A stretch of 8,939 nt of DNA from CAZXWK01 sp964644675 (lineage in GTDB: Bacteria; Actinomycetota; Coriobacteriia; Anaerosomatales; JAAXUF01): NCBI GenBank assembly GCA_964644675.1, contig CAZXWK010000061.1:1-8939 (forward strand), read 5' to 3'. A model generated the notes under the pieces. The model was not told where the DNA came from and ran no database searches. It worked only from the letters and a program-made list of their open reading frames with translations. Positions 1 through 6,313 of this stretch are shown here, piece by piece (the first letter of the stretch is position 1; each line of letters starts with the position of its first letter). The position numbers and the translations under genes were made by a program.

Positions 1-644
1 CGACCCTCGATGTTGCCGATGAAGTGCGGGACCTTCTCGGACATGAGCGCGTAGGACTCCTGCGCGAGCACCGAGCCCTTGGTCGGCTCCTCGCCGATGT
101 TGAGCAGCGCGATGCGCGGTCCGACGACGCCAAGGACGACGTGCGCGTACGCGGCGCCCATGAACGCGAACTGCAGCAGGTGCTCCGGCTTGCAGTCGGC
201 GTTCGCGCCGACGTCGAGCATCACGCACGGCGGGCCGGCGGTCGGCAGGACCGTCGCGATCGCCGGGCGCTGGACGCCCTTGATGCGGCCCATGATCAGC
301 GTGGCGGCCGCCATCGCGGCCCCCGTGCTCCCCGCCGAGAAGAACGCCGATGCGCGGCCTTCCTTGACGAGCCGCGCGCCGACCACGATCGAGGAGTCCT
401 TCTTGGAGCGGACCGCGGTGGCCGGGTGCTCGCCCATCTCGATGATCTGGGTGGTCGGCACCGCTTCGACGCGGCCGCCGGCGCTCGCCGAGAACGGCTC
501 GACGACGTCCGCCGGTCCCGTGAGCAGCACCTTCAGGCCGGCGTCGGCGGCGATGGCGCGCTCGACCCCAGCGAGCACCTCGCCGGGCGCGTGGTCTCCG
601 CCGACGGCGTCGACCGCCACGGTGACCGGACGGCTCTCCGACAT
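1..644 (-). CDS. plsX: PlsX, phosphate acyltransferase (C-terminal part outside the window)
   Basis: Cytoplasmic or peripheral enzyme that converts acyl-ACP and inorganic phosphate to acyl-phosphate, the acyl donor for PlsY in the first step of phospholipid synthesis. The visible 214 residues match the PlsX N-terminal half: AVDAVGGDHAP at residues 10-20, where most family members have Met instead of Val14; KKDSSIVVGARLVKEGRA at 81-98; FFSAGSTGAAMAA at 101-113; the GRIKGVQRPAIATVLP stretch at 119-134; and LDVGANADCKPEHL at 143-156. Family members are usually about 330-350 residues, so about 120 residues lie beyond the left edge. The ATG start is preceded by a purine-rich GAGGGAG. It follows rpmF on the same strand after a 196-base gap that holds a likely promoter of its own. 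I am confident of the family; only the truncation is a limitation. Confidence 0.95.
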   Translation of the reverse strand, partial: MSESRPVTVAVDAVGGDHAPGEVLAGVERAIAADAGLKVLLTGPADVVEPFSASAGGRVEAVPTTQIIEMGEHPATAVRSKKDSSIVVGARLVKEGRASAFFSAGSTGAAMAAATLIMGRIKGVQRPAIATVLPTAGPPCVMLDVGANADCKPEHLLQFAFMGAAYAHVVLGVVGPRIALLNIGEEPTKGSVLAQESYALMSEKVPHFIGNIEG

Positions 645-697
645 CAACACTCCCTCGGTCGGCACCGCGTCTGACCTTCGCCGAGAACCCGGCGCGC

Positions 698-707
698 GAT
701 GCGCATC
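698..707. promoter_or_regulatory. 10-bp perfect palindrome in the plsX leader
   Basis: GATGCGCATC reads the same on both strands. It lies about 54-63 bases upstream of the plsX ATG, just downstream of the transcription start predicted from the TAGAAT box. That position would suit a repressor operator, but I recognise no known binding-site consensus and short palindromes arise by chance in GC-rich DNA. Confidence 0.25.
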
Positions 708-719
708 TGCCTGCGGCGT

Positions 720-751
720 ATTCTAGCGATTCCGCCGACTTCCTACAGGAA
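720..751 (-). promoter_or_regulatory. Putative plsX promoter with inverted repeat over the -35 region
   Basis: On the minus strand TAGAAT (725 down to 720) is a good actinobacterial-type -10 box, stating a start near 713 and a leader of about 70 bases. No clean -35 hexamer sits 16-18 bases upstream. Instead the inverted repeat TTCCT-GT-AGGAA (740-751) covers that zone, which could be an operator or an activator site. The -10 match is direct; promoter activity and any regulator are inference. Confidence 0.4.
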
Positions 752-789
752 ACGAAGCGGCCGACCCAACCGCGTGAGGCGGAGTCGAC

Positions 790-827
790 CACTCATGGAG
801 TGCGGCACCGCTCGGTAGCGAGCGGTG
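790..827 (-). other. Two adjacent hairpins downstream of rpmF
   Basis: CACCGCTCG (806-814) and CGAGCGGTG (819-827) form a perfect 9-bp stem with a 4-base loop. A smaller 5-bp stem, CACTC/GAGTG around ATG (790-802), follows it in the direction of transcription. They begin 13 bases after the rpmF stop. Neither is followed by a T tract on either strand, so this is not a standard intrinsic terminator. It could protect the rpmF 3' end, act as an attenuator, or be a factor-assisted termination site. Confidence 0.4.
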
Positions 828-840
828 GGGCTCATCGGAC

Positions 841-1017
841 CTAGTCGGTCTCGATGACCTCCTTGCCGTTGTAGTAGCCGCAGTTCGGGCAGACCCGGTG
901 CGGGAGCTTGACCTCGTGGCACTGAGGGCACGTCGACTTCGACGGGGCCTCGAGGACGTGAGAGGAACGGCGGGAGTTGGTCTTGGCCCGGCCGGTCTTT
1001 CGCTTCGGTACAGCCAT
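841..1017 (-). CDS. rpmF: 50S ribosomal protein L32, zinc-binding form
   Basis: A 58-residue basic protein of the large ribosomal subunit. It opens with MAVPKRKTGRAKTNSRR, the standard L32 N-terminus, and ends in a zinc ribbon with CPQC at residues 30-33 and CPNC at 43-46, followed by GYYNGKEVI. The length fits the family. The frame stays open further upstream to 1071, but the ATG at 1017 is chosen because it gives the canonical MAVPK start and has GGAAGGA about 10 bases before it. It sits between yceD and plsX, the usual L32 neighbourhood. A separate promoter in the 140-base gap upstream may let it be made at ribosomal-protein levels independent of the long operon. The four-cysteine zinc form is the one that zinc-starved bacteria often replace with a cysteine-free paralogue. 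Confidence 0.97.
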   Translation of the reverse strand: MAVPKRKTGRAKTNSRRSSHVLEAPSKSTCPQCHEVKLPHRVCPNCGYYNGKEVIETD

Positions 1018-1063
1018 CGTACGTCGGGTCCTTCCGTTTCGCTGGCGCGGTCGTTCGCGCGCC

Positions 1064-1097
1064 GTGATCACAGTCTGTCAGGCGGCCGCCTGGCCGC
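1064..1097 (-). promoter_or_regulatory. Palindromes in the rpmF leader
   Basis: CAGGCGGCCGCCTG (1079-1092) is a perfect 14-bp palindrome, and GTGATCAC (1064-1071) is a perfect 8-bp one. The same stretch can instead pair GCGGCC (1082-1087) with GGCCGC (1092-1097) around a 4-base loop, so the two folds exclude each other. They lie between the predicted transcription start and the rpmF ribosome-binding site. A role in control of L32 synthesis is possible but is only inferred from position. Confidence 0.3.
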
Positions 1098-1107
1098 ACG
1101 AGCGACG

Positions 1108-1116
1108 ATGATACCA
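1108..1116 (-). promoter_or_regulatory. Putative extended -10 promoter of rpmF
   Basis: On the minus strand the sequence reads TGGTATCAT: a TATCAT -10 box (1113 down to 1108) with the TGn extension directly before it. No convincing -35 hexamer is seen, which is tolerated by extended -10 promoters. Transcription would begin near 1101, giving a leader of about 85 bases before the rpmF ATG. Confidence 0.45.
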
Positions 1117-1157
1117 CGCACCAGCTGCGATGGGTAGAACCGTCTTCGTCGGCGGGG

Positions 1158-1721
1158 CTACTCGGCCGTGGGGTCGGCGTCGGCCGCCGGCACGTCCTCG
1201 TCCAGCACGAGCGACTTGAGGGCCGCAAAGGGGTGCTCAGTCTGGGTGTCCGCCTCGCAGCCGCAGGGGCCCTCGTTCAGGTCGGCGCCGCAGTCCGGGC
1301 AGATTCCCGCGCACTCCTCGTCGTGTAGCGGGGCGAACGGCGCCTCGAGCACCAGGGCGGAGAGCAACGCTGGCAGCAGGTCGATCGCGTCCTCGCCGTC
1401 GATGTACTCGACTTCCTGCTCCTCGGGCACGTCTTCGTCAGCTCCGGGGCGCACGTAGAAGCCGTCCACCTCGCCGGTGATGACCGTGTCGAAGTCGCAC
1501 AGACACCGCGCACACGTCGCCTTCACGGGGAACGTGATCGTCCCGAGGGCCACAACCGCGGTACCCGAGTTGGTGATCGTGACGTCGAAGGACGCGGGGC
1601 CGAGCGCGTCGAACCGCTCCGTGCCCACCTCGAGGGAGTCGAGTTCCAGCGCGTCGTGCACGCCGATGGAGGCCCCGAGGTCGTCGAGGATGGGGGCTAT
1701 CGCCACCCGATAGGAATCCAT
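1158..1721 (-). CDS. yceD: YceD/DUF177 family, 23S rRNA accumulation protein
   Basis: A 187-residue acidic protein of the DUF177 family. In E. coli YceD is linked to 23S rRNA accumulation, and the gene is almost always next to rpmF, as here. Visible family marks are the CARCL motif at residues 70-74 in the middle and a C-terminal cysteine cluster in HDEECAGICPDCGADLNEG (133-151; Cys137, 141, 144), followed by CGC at 153-155 and HPFAALKSL (163-171), which corresponds to the usual DPRFAxLxxL end. The pairs probably bind zinc. The C-terminus (about 172-187) is a short acidic tail. The ATG lies 24 bases after the stop of the coiled-coil gene upstream, with only a weak GAAGGG as ribosome-binding site. 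The biochemical role of the family remains undefined, so the product name follows the E. coli phenotype. Confidence 0.88.
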   Translation of the reverse strand: MDSYRVAIAPILDDLGASIGVHDALELDSLEVGTERFDALGPASFDVTITNSGTAVVALGTITFPVKATCARCLCDFDTVITGEVDGFYVRPGADEDVPEEQEVEYIDGEDAIDLLPALLSALVLEAPFAPLHDEECAGICPDCGADLNEGPCGCEADTQTEHPFAALKSLVLDEDVPAADADPTAE

Positions 1722-1745
1722 GTGGAAGCGCCGCCCTTCGCGGGT

Positions 1746-2210
1746 CTACTGGCGCTGGCCGCCGCCGACCTTGCCCTGGAGGCGGTCACGGCCGCGCTGC
1801 ACGGCGGTCAGGAGCTTGCCGAGGTTGACCTCGAGGTTGGCGAGCATCTCGTCGGCGTAGTCCTCGGCGCCCAGACGGATCTCCCGCTCCTGCGTGCGTG
1901 CCTTGTCGAGGATGTCGGCGGCCTGGGCCTCGGCGAGACGCACGACCTCGGTCTCGTTGGCGAGCGCCTGCGCGCGATCACGCGCCTCCTCGAGGATGCG
2001 GTTGGCCTCCTTCTCGGCCTCTTCCAGCATCTCCTGGCGCTCCTTGACGATCCAACGCGCCTGCTTGAGCTCGTCGGGGAACTGCGCACGGATCTCGTCG
2101 ATGATCTCGTACACCTTGTCCGGGTCGACCATCTTGTTGCTCGAGAACGGGACGCTCTTCGCGTTGTCCACGATCTCCTCAACGCGGTCGATCAGGGCCA
2201 TGATGTCCAT
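1746..2210 (-). CDS. Coiled-coil protein, SepIVA/DivIVA-like
   Basis: A 154-residue, highly charged, mostly helical protein with no signal peptide or membrane segment. Residues 1-57 hold a conserved-looking head (MDIMALIDRVEEIVDNAK, then DPDKVYEIIDEIRAQFPDEL), and 50-145 form a long Glu/Lys/Arg/Ala-rich coiled coil with heptad character. The short basic tail is GKVGGGQRQ. Proteins like this are often labelled ATPase or ATP synthase subunit b-like only because of the coiled coil; there is no Walker motif and no membrane anchor. In Mycobacterium tuberculosis the septation factor SepIVA (Rv2927c) lies directly upstream of a YceD-type gene (Rv2926c), the same arrangement as here, which suggests a short cell-division or polar-growth scaffold. 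A GGAGG 8 bases before the ATG supports this start. Confident it is a gene; the SepIVA link is an inference. Confidence 0.6.
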   Translation of the reverse strand: MDIMALIDRVEEIVDNAKSVPFSSNKMVDPDKVYEIIDEIRAQFPDELKQARWIVKERQEMLEEAEKEANRILEEARDRAQALANETEVVRLAEAQAADILDKARTQEREIRLGAEDYADEMLANLEVNLGKLLTAVQRGRDRLQGKVGGGQRQ

Positions 2211-2223
2211 GAAAGCTGCCTCC

Positions 2224-2715
2224 CTAACGGGCTTCGTTCAGCTTACGCTCGAGCGCTTCCGAGACCACGTCGGGCACGAGCCCACGCACGGATCCGCCGT
2301 GACGCGCGATCTCTCTCACCGCCGAGCTGCTCAAGTACATGTACTCCGGGATGGCCATGATGAACATGGTCTCGACCTTCGCGTCGAGCCGCCAGTTCAG
2401 CGCGGCCATCTGGAACTCCCGCTCGAAATCCGTGACGGCGCGCAGGCCCTTGATGATGACCGATGCGTCGACTTCCTCGGCGAAGTTCACCAATAGCGTA
2501 TCAAAAGGACGGACGGATACGTTGGGAAGTTCCGCGGTCGCCTTCTCGACGAACTCCACGCGTTCGTCGATCCCGAACATCGGGCCGCCGTTCTTGGTCT
2601 CGGAGAGCGCGACTGCGACCACCAGCTCGTCGAAGAGCGCCGAGGCACGTTCGATGATGTCGAGGTGTCCCGAGGTGACGGGGTCGAACGTGCCCGGCAC
2701 GATACCGCGCTTCAC
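2224..2715 (-). CDS. coaD: Phosphopantetheine adenylyltransferase CoaD
   Basis: Transfers AMP from ATP to 4'-phosphopantetheine to give dephospho-CoA, the next-to-last step of coenzyme A synthesis, in the cytosol. The 163-residue product has the nucleotidyltransferase fold marks: PGTFDPVTSGHLDII at residues 7-21 with the TxGH motif at 14-17, KGLRAVTDFEREFQMA at 89-104, PEYMYLSSSAVREIA at 123-137 (the ISSS-type ATP motif), and GLVPDVV at 145-151. Length is typical for CoaD. The frame is open far upstream, but the chosen GTG (2715-2713) gives the canonical MKRGIVPGTFDP start and overlaps the rsmD stop as GTGA, with GGAGGGGAG about 11 bases before it. The overlap points to translational coupling with rsmD, the usual partner of coaD. 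It is followed 13 bases later by the coiled-coil gene. Confidence 0.97.
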   Translation of the reverse strand: MKRGIVPGTFDPVTSGHLDIIERASALFDELVVAVALSETKNGGPMFGIDERVEFVEKATAELPNVSVRPFDTLLVNFAEEVDASVIIKGLRAVTDFEREFQMAALNWRLDAKVETMFIMAIPEYMYLSSSAVREIARHGGSVRGLVPDVVSEALERKLNEAR

Positions 2716-3296
2716 GACGCTTCCGACTCCCCTCCATAGACGGCGATGTCGACCGCGGTGGTTCCGTAGCGCTTTCGAGCCGAAAGCTCGAAGCGTTCGT
2801 TCCATTCCGGGTCGTTGCCGGCAGCGTGTTCCCACACGACGACGGCACCCTCTGCGAGCTGGCCGTTCTCGGCAAGTGCCGAGGTCAGTGACCCCACCTC
2901 GCTCAGGGAGAGTCTATACGGCGGGTCGAGCAGAAGCAACGCGAACGGGGCGCCCGGCAGGGCTCCGCGCCGTGCCAGCGCGAGCGCGTCACCAGCGACG
3001 ACGCGGGACCGGCCGTCCACTCCGAGCGCGGCCACGTTGTCGCGCACGACGCCCAGGGCGCGCCGGTCGCGCTCCACGAACGTCGCCGTCTCGCATCCGC
3101 GCGAGAGCGCCTCGAGCCCGAGCGCACCGCTGCCCGCGAACGCGTCGAGCACGGCCCCGCCGCCCAGGTCGGGACCCGCGATCGAGGCCACAGCCGAGAA
3201 GACCGCTTCGCGGACGCGATCGGTCGTCGGACGCGTGTCGGTCCCCGGTGGCGCGGCGATGCGCCGGCCTCGGAACTCCCCCGCCACGATCCTCAT
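2712..3296 (-). CDS. rsmD: 16S rRNA (guanine(966)-N2)-methyltransferase RsmD
   Basis: S-adenosylmethionine-dependent enzyme that methylates N2 of G966 in 16S rRNA (E. coli numbering). The 194-residue product has the RsmD N-terminus MRIVAGEFRGRRIAAPPG (1-18), TRPTTDRVREAVFS at 21-34, the SAM-binding loop DAFAGSGALGLEALSRG at 51-67, an acidic motif II residue in VERD at 74-77, and the catalytic DPPY at 124-127. Length fits the family. A GTG 15 bases further upstream (3311) is possible, but the ATG at 3296 gives the canonical start and forms an ATGA overlap with the recG stop. Its own stop overlaps the coaD start as GTGA. Translation of recG, rsmD and coaD therefore looks coupled. Confidence 0.95.
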   Translation of the reverse strand: MRIVAGEFRGRRIAAPPGTDTRPTTDRVREAVFSAVASIAGPDLGGGAVLDAFAGSGALGLEALSRGCETATFVERDRRALGVVRDNVAALGVDGRSRVVAGDALALARRGALPGAPFALLLLDPPYRLSLSEVGSLTSALAENGQLAEGAVVVWEHAAGNDPEWNERFELSARKRYGTTAVDIAVYGGESEAS

Positions 3297-5410
3297 CCGC
3301 TGCTCACCCACTCCCAGGCCGCAGCGAACGTACGTTTCACCTCGGCGAGCAGCGGGGCGTGCTGCGGCGTCGTGAGGTGCGGGTCGGACTCGACGAGCTC
3401 TCGGGCGTCTGTTCGCGCCAGCTCGATGAGCTCGGTGTCGGTCAGGACGGAGGCGAGCCGCAGCGCCGGCAACCCGTGCTGCCGGTCGCCGAGGATGTGG
3501 CCTTCGCCGCGAAGGCGCAGGTCGTACTCGGCGAGCTCGAAGCCGTCGCTCGTCTCGGCGATGGCCTTCATGCGAGCGCGGCCGTCGTCGGAGCGCGGGT
3601 CGGCGACCAGGTACACGTGGCCGGGGTGCTCGCCGCGCCCGACTCGTCCCCGGAGCTGGTGGAGCTGCGCGAGGCCGAACCGGTCGGCGTTCTCGACGAT
3701 CATCACCGTCGCGTTCGGGACATCCACGCCCACCTCGATGACGGTCGTCGCAACGAGCACGTCGAGTTCGCCCGCGCGGAACTCGCGCATGACGCGCTGC
3801 TTCTCGGCGGGACGCATGCGCCCGGTGAGCAGGCCGACCTTGAGCTCCGGGAAGACCTCGCGGCTGAGCCGTTCGAACTCGCGGGTGGCGGCCTTGGCCT
3901 CGGCGGTCTCTGACTCGTCGACCAGAGCGCAGACCACGTAGGCCTGCCGGCCCTCGCGCACCGCCGCTCGGACGCGCTCGTAGGCGCGGTCACGCTGGTT
4001 CGGCTTGGTGAGCTCGGTCGCGACGCCAGCCCGTGCGTTGGGCCGCGTGCGGAGGTACGAGGTCTCGAGGTCGCCATAGAGCGTCAGCGCGAGCGAACGT
4101 GGGATCGGCGTCGCGGTCATGACCAGCATGTCCGCGTGCGCCCCCTTGCCGCGCAGCCCGAGCCTCTGGTTCACGCCGAAGCGGTGCTGCTCGTCGACGA
4201 TCGCGAGGGTGAGCCGCGAGAACACGACCGACTCTTCGAGCAGCGCGTGAGTCCCGAAGAGCACCTGCGTCTCTCCCGACGCCACCGCAGAGAGGACCTC
4301 CCGCCGCTCAGCCGCCGGAGTCGAGCCGGTGAGCAGCGCCCAGCGGATTCCCGCCGCATCGAGCAGCGGCCCCAGGGCGCCTGCGTACTGGATCGCGAGC
4401 ACCTCGGTGGGCGCCATCATCGCCGCCTGCGACCCAGCGTCCGCTGCCGCGGCCAGCGCATGTGCGGCCACGAGCGTCTTGCCCGTGCCGACGTCACCCA
4501 AGAGCATGCGGTTCATGGGCCGCGGCTCTGCCATGTCCCCGAGGACCTCCGCGATCGCAACGTGCTGGTCGCCCGTGAGTTCGAAGGGAACCGCGGCCCG
4601 TAGCGCCGCGAGCTTCGGCCCGTCGAGCGGGTGCGAGAACCCTGCGTGCTCGCGTGTCAGCGCGTGACGCCGCAGCGCCATGTACAGCTGCAGCTGGAAG
4701 AGCTCGTCGTAGACCAGGCGGCGACGGGCCGCTTCGGCGTCGTCCATCGATGCCGGGAAGTGCACGTCGGACAGCGCCGTGCGCAACGGCACCAGCCCGC
4801 GCGACACACGAAGCGCGCTCGGCAGGTGGTCGGGCACGTCCCCGTAGTCGTCCACCGCCGCGGCGATGAGCCTGCGCAGCCAATTCGTGGTGAGCCCCTC
4901 GGTGGTGCGGTGGATCGGGAGCACGCGCGCGATGGACGCGGTCGCGTCCTCGTCGGCGGGCAGCTTCTCGACGAACGGGGTCTTGATCCGCTTCAAGCCG
5001 TAGTCGAACTCCACCTTGCCCGAGAAGGCCACGCGGTCGCCGGGAGCGAAGCGCTGCTGGACGTAGGGCTGGTTGAACCACACGCCGAGCAGCACGCCGG
5101 TCCCGTCCACTATGGCGACCTCGGTGATCGTAAGCCGGGGCCGCGGCTTCTTGACCTTGACCTCGTGGACGCGACCGACGACGGTCGCGTCGTAGCCCGC
5201 CTTCACGTCGCGCAGCGACGCGGTTCGCGTGAGGTCGAGGTAGCGGAACGGGTAGTGGCGCACCAGGTCGCCGATGGTCTCGACCCCCATCTTGCCCAGC
5301 GCCGTCGCGCGCGCGGTGTCGACGAAGCGCGCCTCGACCACCGGTCGGCGCAAGGCGGCCAGGCGGCTCGCCCGGTCGCCGCCTGCGGGTGGCGAGACCA
5401 CGCGCGCCAT
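3293..5410 (-). CDS. recG: ATP-dependent DNA helicase RecG
   Basis: Superfamily 2 double-stranded DNA translocase that remodels stalled replication forks and branched recombination intermediates. The 705-residue product (family range about 670-790) has the N-terminal wedge/OB-fold region at roughly 60-165 (FRYLDLTR, then GRVHEVKVKKPRPRLTI and FNQPYVQQRF). The helicase core starts with FELTGDQ at 276-282, Walker A GDVGTGKT at 305-312, box II DEQHRFGV at 406-413, TATPIPRSL at 432-440, ATTVIEVGVDVPNATVM at 554-570 and QLRGRVGRG at 585-593. The C-terminal TRG region reads LRLRGEGHILGDRQHG (631-646). The ATG at 5410 lies 4 bases after the degV stop and has no clear ribosome-binding site, so it may depend on coupling; a longer frame to 5479 would overlap degV and lacks family-like sequence. 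Confidence 0.97.
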   Translation of the reverse strand: MARVVSPPAGGDRASRLAALRRPVVEARFVDTARATALGKMGVETIGDLVRHYPFRYLDLTRTASLRDVKAGYDATVVGRVHEVKVKKPRPRLTITEVAIVDGTGVLLGVWFNQPYVQQRFAPGDRVAFSGKVEFDYGLKRIKTPFVEKLPADEDATASIARVLPIHRTTEGLTTNWLRRLIAAAVDDYGDVPDHLPSALRVSRGLVPLRTALSDVHFPASMDDAEAARRRLVYDELFQLQLYMALRRHALTREHAGFSHPLDGPKLAALRAAVPFELTGDQHVAIAEVLGDMAEPRPMNRMLLGDVGTGKTLVAAHALAAAADAGSQAAMMAPTEVLAIQYAGALGPLLDAAGIRWALLTGSTPAAERREVLSAVASGETQVLFGTHALLEESVVFSRLTLAIVDEQHRFGVNQRLGLRGKGAHADMLVMTATPIPRSLALTLYGDLETSYLRTRPNARAGVATELTKPNQRDRAYERVRAAVREGRQAYVVCALVDESETAEAKAATREFERLSREVFPELKVGLLTGRMRPAEKQRVMREFRAGELDVLVATTVIEVGVDVPNATVMIVENADRFGLAQLHQLRGRVGRGEHPGHVYLVADPRSDDGRARMKAIAETSDGFELAEYDLRLRGEGHILGDRQHGLPALRLASVLTDTELIELARTDARELVESDPHLTTPQHAPLLAEVKRTFAAAWEWVSSG

Positions 5411-5414
5411 GGGC

Positions 5415-6269
5415 CTAGCCGATCGGGTAGTAGGCGACGCCCACCGCTCCCGGCCCGGTGTAGACGCCGATGACGGCACCGATCACGCCGTGCGAGTCGA
5501 TCTCGATGTCGGCGCCCGCCTCGCGGAGCGCAGCCTCGAGCTCCTCGGCCTCTTCGGCTATGGCGGCGTGAAGGATCGCGAGCCGCATGCGCCCGTTCTC
5601 GCGCGAGTCCTTCGCGACGTGCTCCGCGAGTGCGGCGACGGCCTGGCTGCGGCCGCGCACCTTCTTGAACGGCTCGATGATGCCGTCGGCGTTGACCTCG
5701 AGAACCGGCTTGATGTTGAGCAGGGACGCGGCGAGGCCGGTCGCCTTGCCCGCGCGCCCGCCCTTGACGAGGTTGTCGAGCGTGTCGAGCAGGAAGAACA
5801 GCCTCGTGGCCTTCGCGACTTCGAGGGCGCGCGCTTCGACCGCCGCGCCGTCGAGTCCTGCGTCGCGCGCGTCGACGGCGGCCTTCACGATGAGCGCCGT
5901 GGCCTGCGACGCGCGCTTGCCGTCGACGACCCGCACCTTCACAGGCGCATCTTTGGCCGCCAGCATCGCGGACTCGAACGTGCCCGACAGCGCCGAGGAG
6001 AGCGTGATCACGACGATGTCATCGACGCCGGAGCCGGCCAGGTCCTGATACGCCGACGCGAAGTCGGCCGGGGACGGCTGCGACGTCGTCGGCAGCTGGG
6101 GCGAGGCTGCGAGCTTGGGGTAGAAGACGTCCGGCGTCAGCTCGACCCAGTCACGGTAGTTCGCATCCGGGAAGTGGACGGTCAGGGGCACCATCGTGAC
6201 CCCGAGCGACGCGAGTTCGGTCGGCTCGAGGTCGCAGGTGCTGTCGGTGACGATGCCTACCTTGCTCAC
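5415..6269 (-). CDS. DegV family fatty acid-binding protein (FakB-like)
   Basis: DegV/FakB proteins hold a free fatty acid in a closed pocket and present its carboxylate to FakA for phosphorylation. This 284-residue protein has the family marks in order: IVTDSTCDL at 6-14, TTSQPSPADF at 61-70, the SSALSGTFESA loop at 91-101, RLFFLLDTLDNLVKGGRAG at 156-174, and NIKPVLEVNADG at 185-196. The C-terminal motif normally reads HTGPG, but here it is VYTGPGAVG (269-277) with Tyr270 in the histidine place; the codon is TAC, one base from CAC. It lies 44 bases after the FakA-type gene, its expected partner. The start is GTG (6269-6267), chosen because AAGGAG lies 5 bases upstream and it gives the standard N-terminus. 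The stop is 4 bases before recG. The family is certain; the ligand is not visible. Confidence 0.93.
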   Translation of the reverse strand: MSKVGIVTDSTCDLEPTELASLGVTMVPLTVHFPDANYRDWVELTPDVFYPKLAASPQLPTTSQPSPADFASAYQDLAGSGVDDIVVITLSSALSGTFESAMLAAKDAPVKVRVVDGKRASQATALIVKAAVDARDAGLDGAAVEARALEVAKATRLFFLLDTLDNLVKGGRAGKATGLAASLLNIKPVLEVNADGIIEPFKKVRGRSQAVAALAEHVAKDSRENGRMRLAILHAAIAEEAEELEAALREAGADIEIDSHGVIGAVIGVYTGPGAVGVAYYPIG

Positions 6270-6274
6270 GGGCG

Positions 6275-6280
6275 CTCCTT
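6275..6280 (-). promoter_or_regulatory. Ribosome-binding site that fixes the degV GTG start
   Basis: AAGGAG on the minus strand lies 5 bases before a GTG codon. It supports initiation at GTG 6269 rather than at a downstream ATG, and it is the strongest Shine-Dalgarno match in the minus-strand operon. Confidence 0.75.
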
Positions 6281-6313
6281 CAGTAGCGGGGTCGGGGCAG
6301 GCGCCGGCACGCG

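Noticed and set aside
24..726. Two overlapping plus-strand open frames at the left edge
   Set aside because: Both are shadows of plsX, whose minus-strand translation matches the family along its whole visible length.
806..827. Rho-independent terminator after rpmF
   Set aside because: The stem is perfect, but no T run follows on either strand, so I list it only as a hairpin of unknown role.
743..1228. 161-codon minus-strand frame overlapping rpmF and the end of yceD
   Set aside because: It is out of frame with both real genes, and its translation is basic low-complexity sequence.
2339..3913. 524-codon open frame on the plus strand
   Set aside because: It crosses coaD, rsmD and part of recG on the opposite strand, with low-complexity Arg/Ala/Pro content. 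It is an effect of few stop codons in GC-rich DNA.
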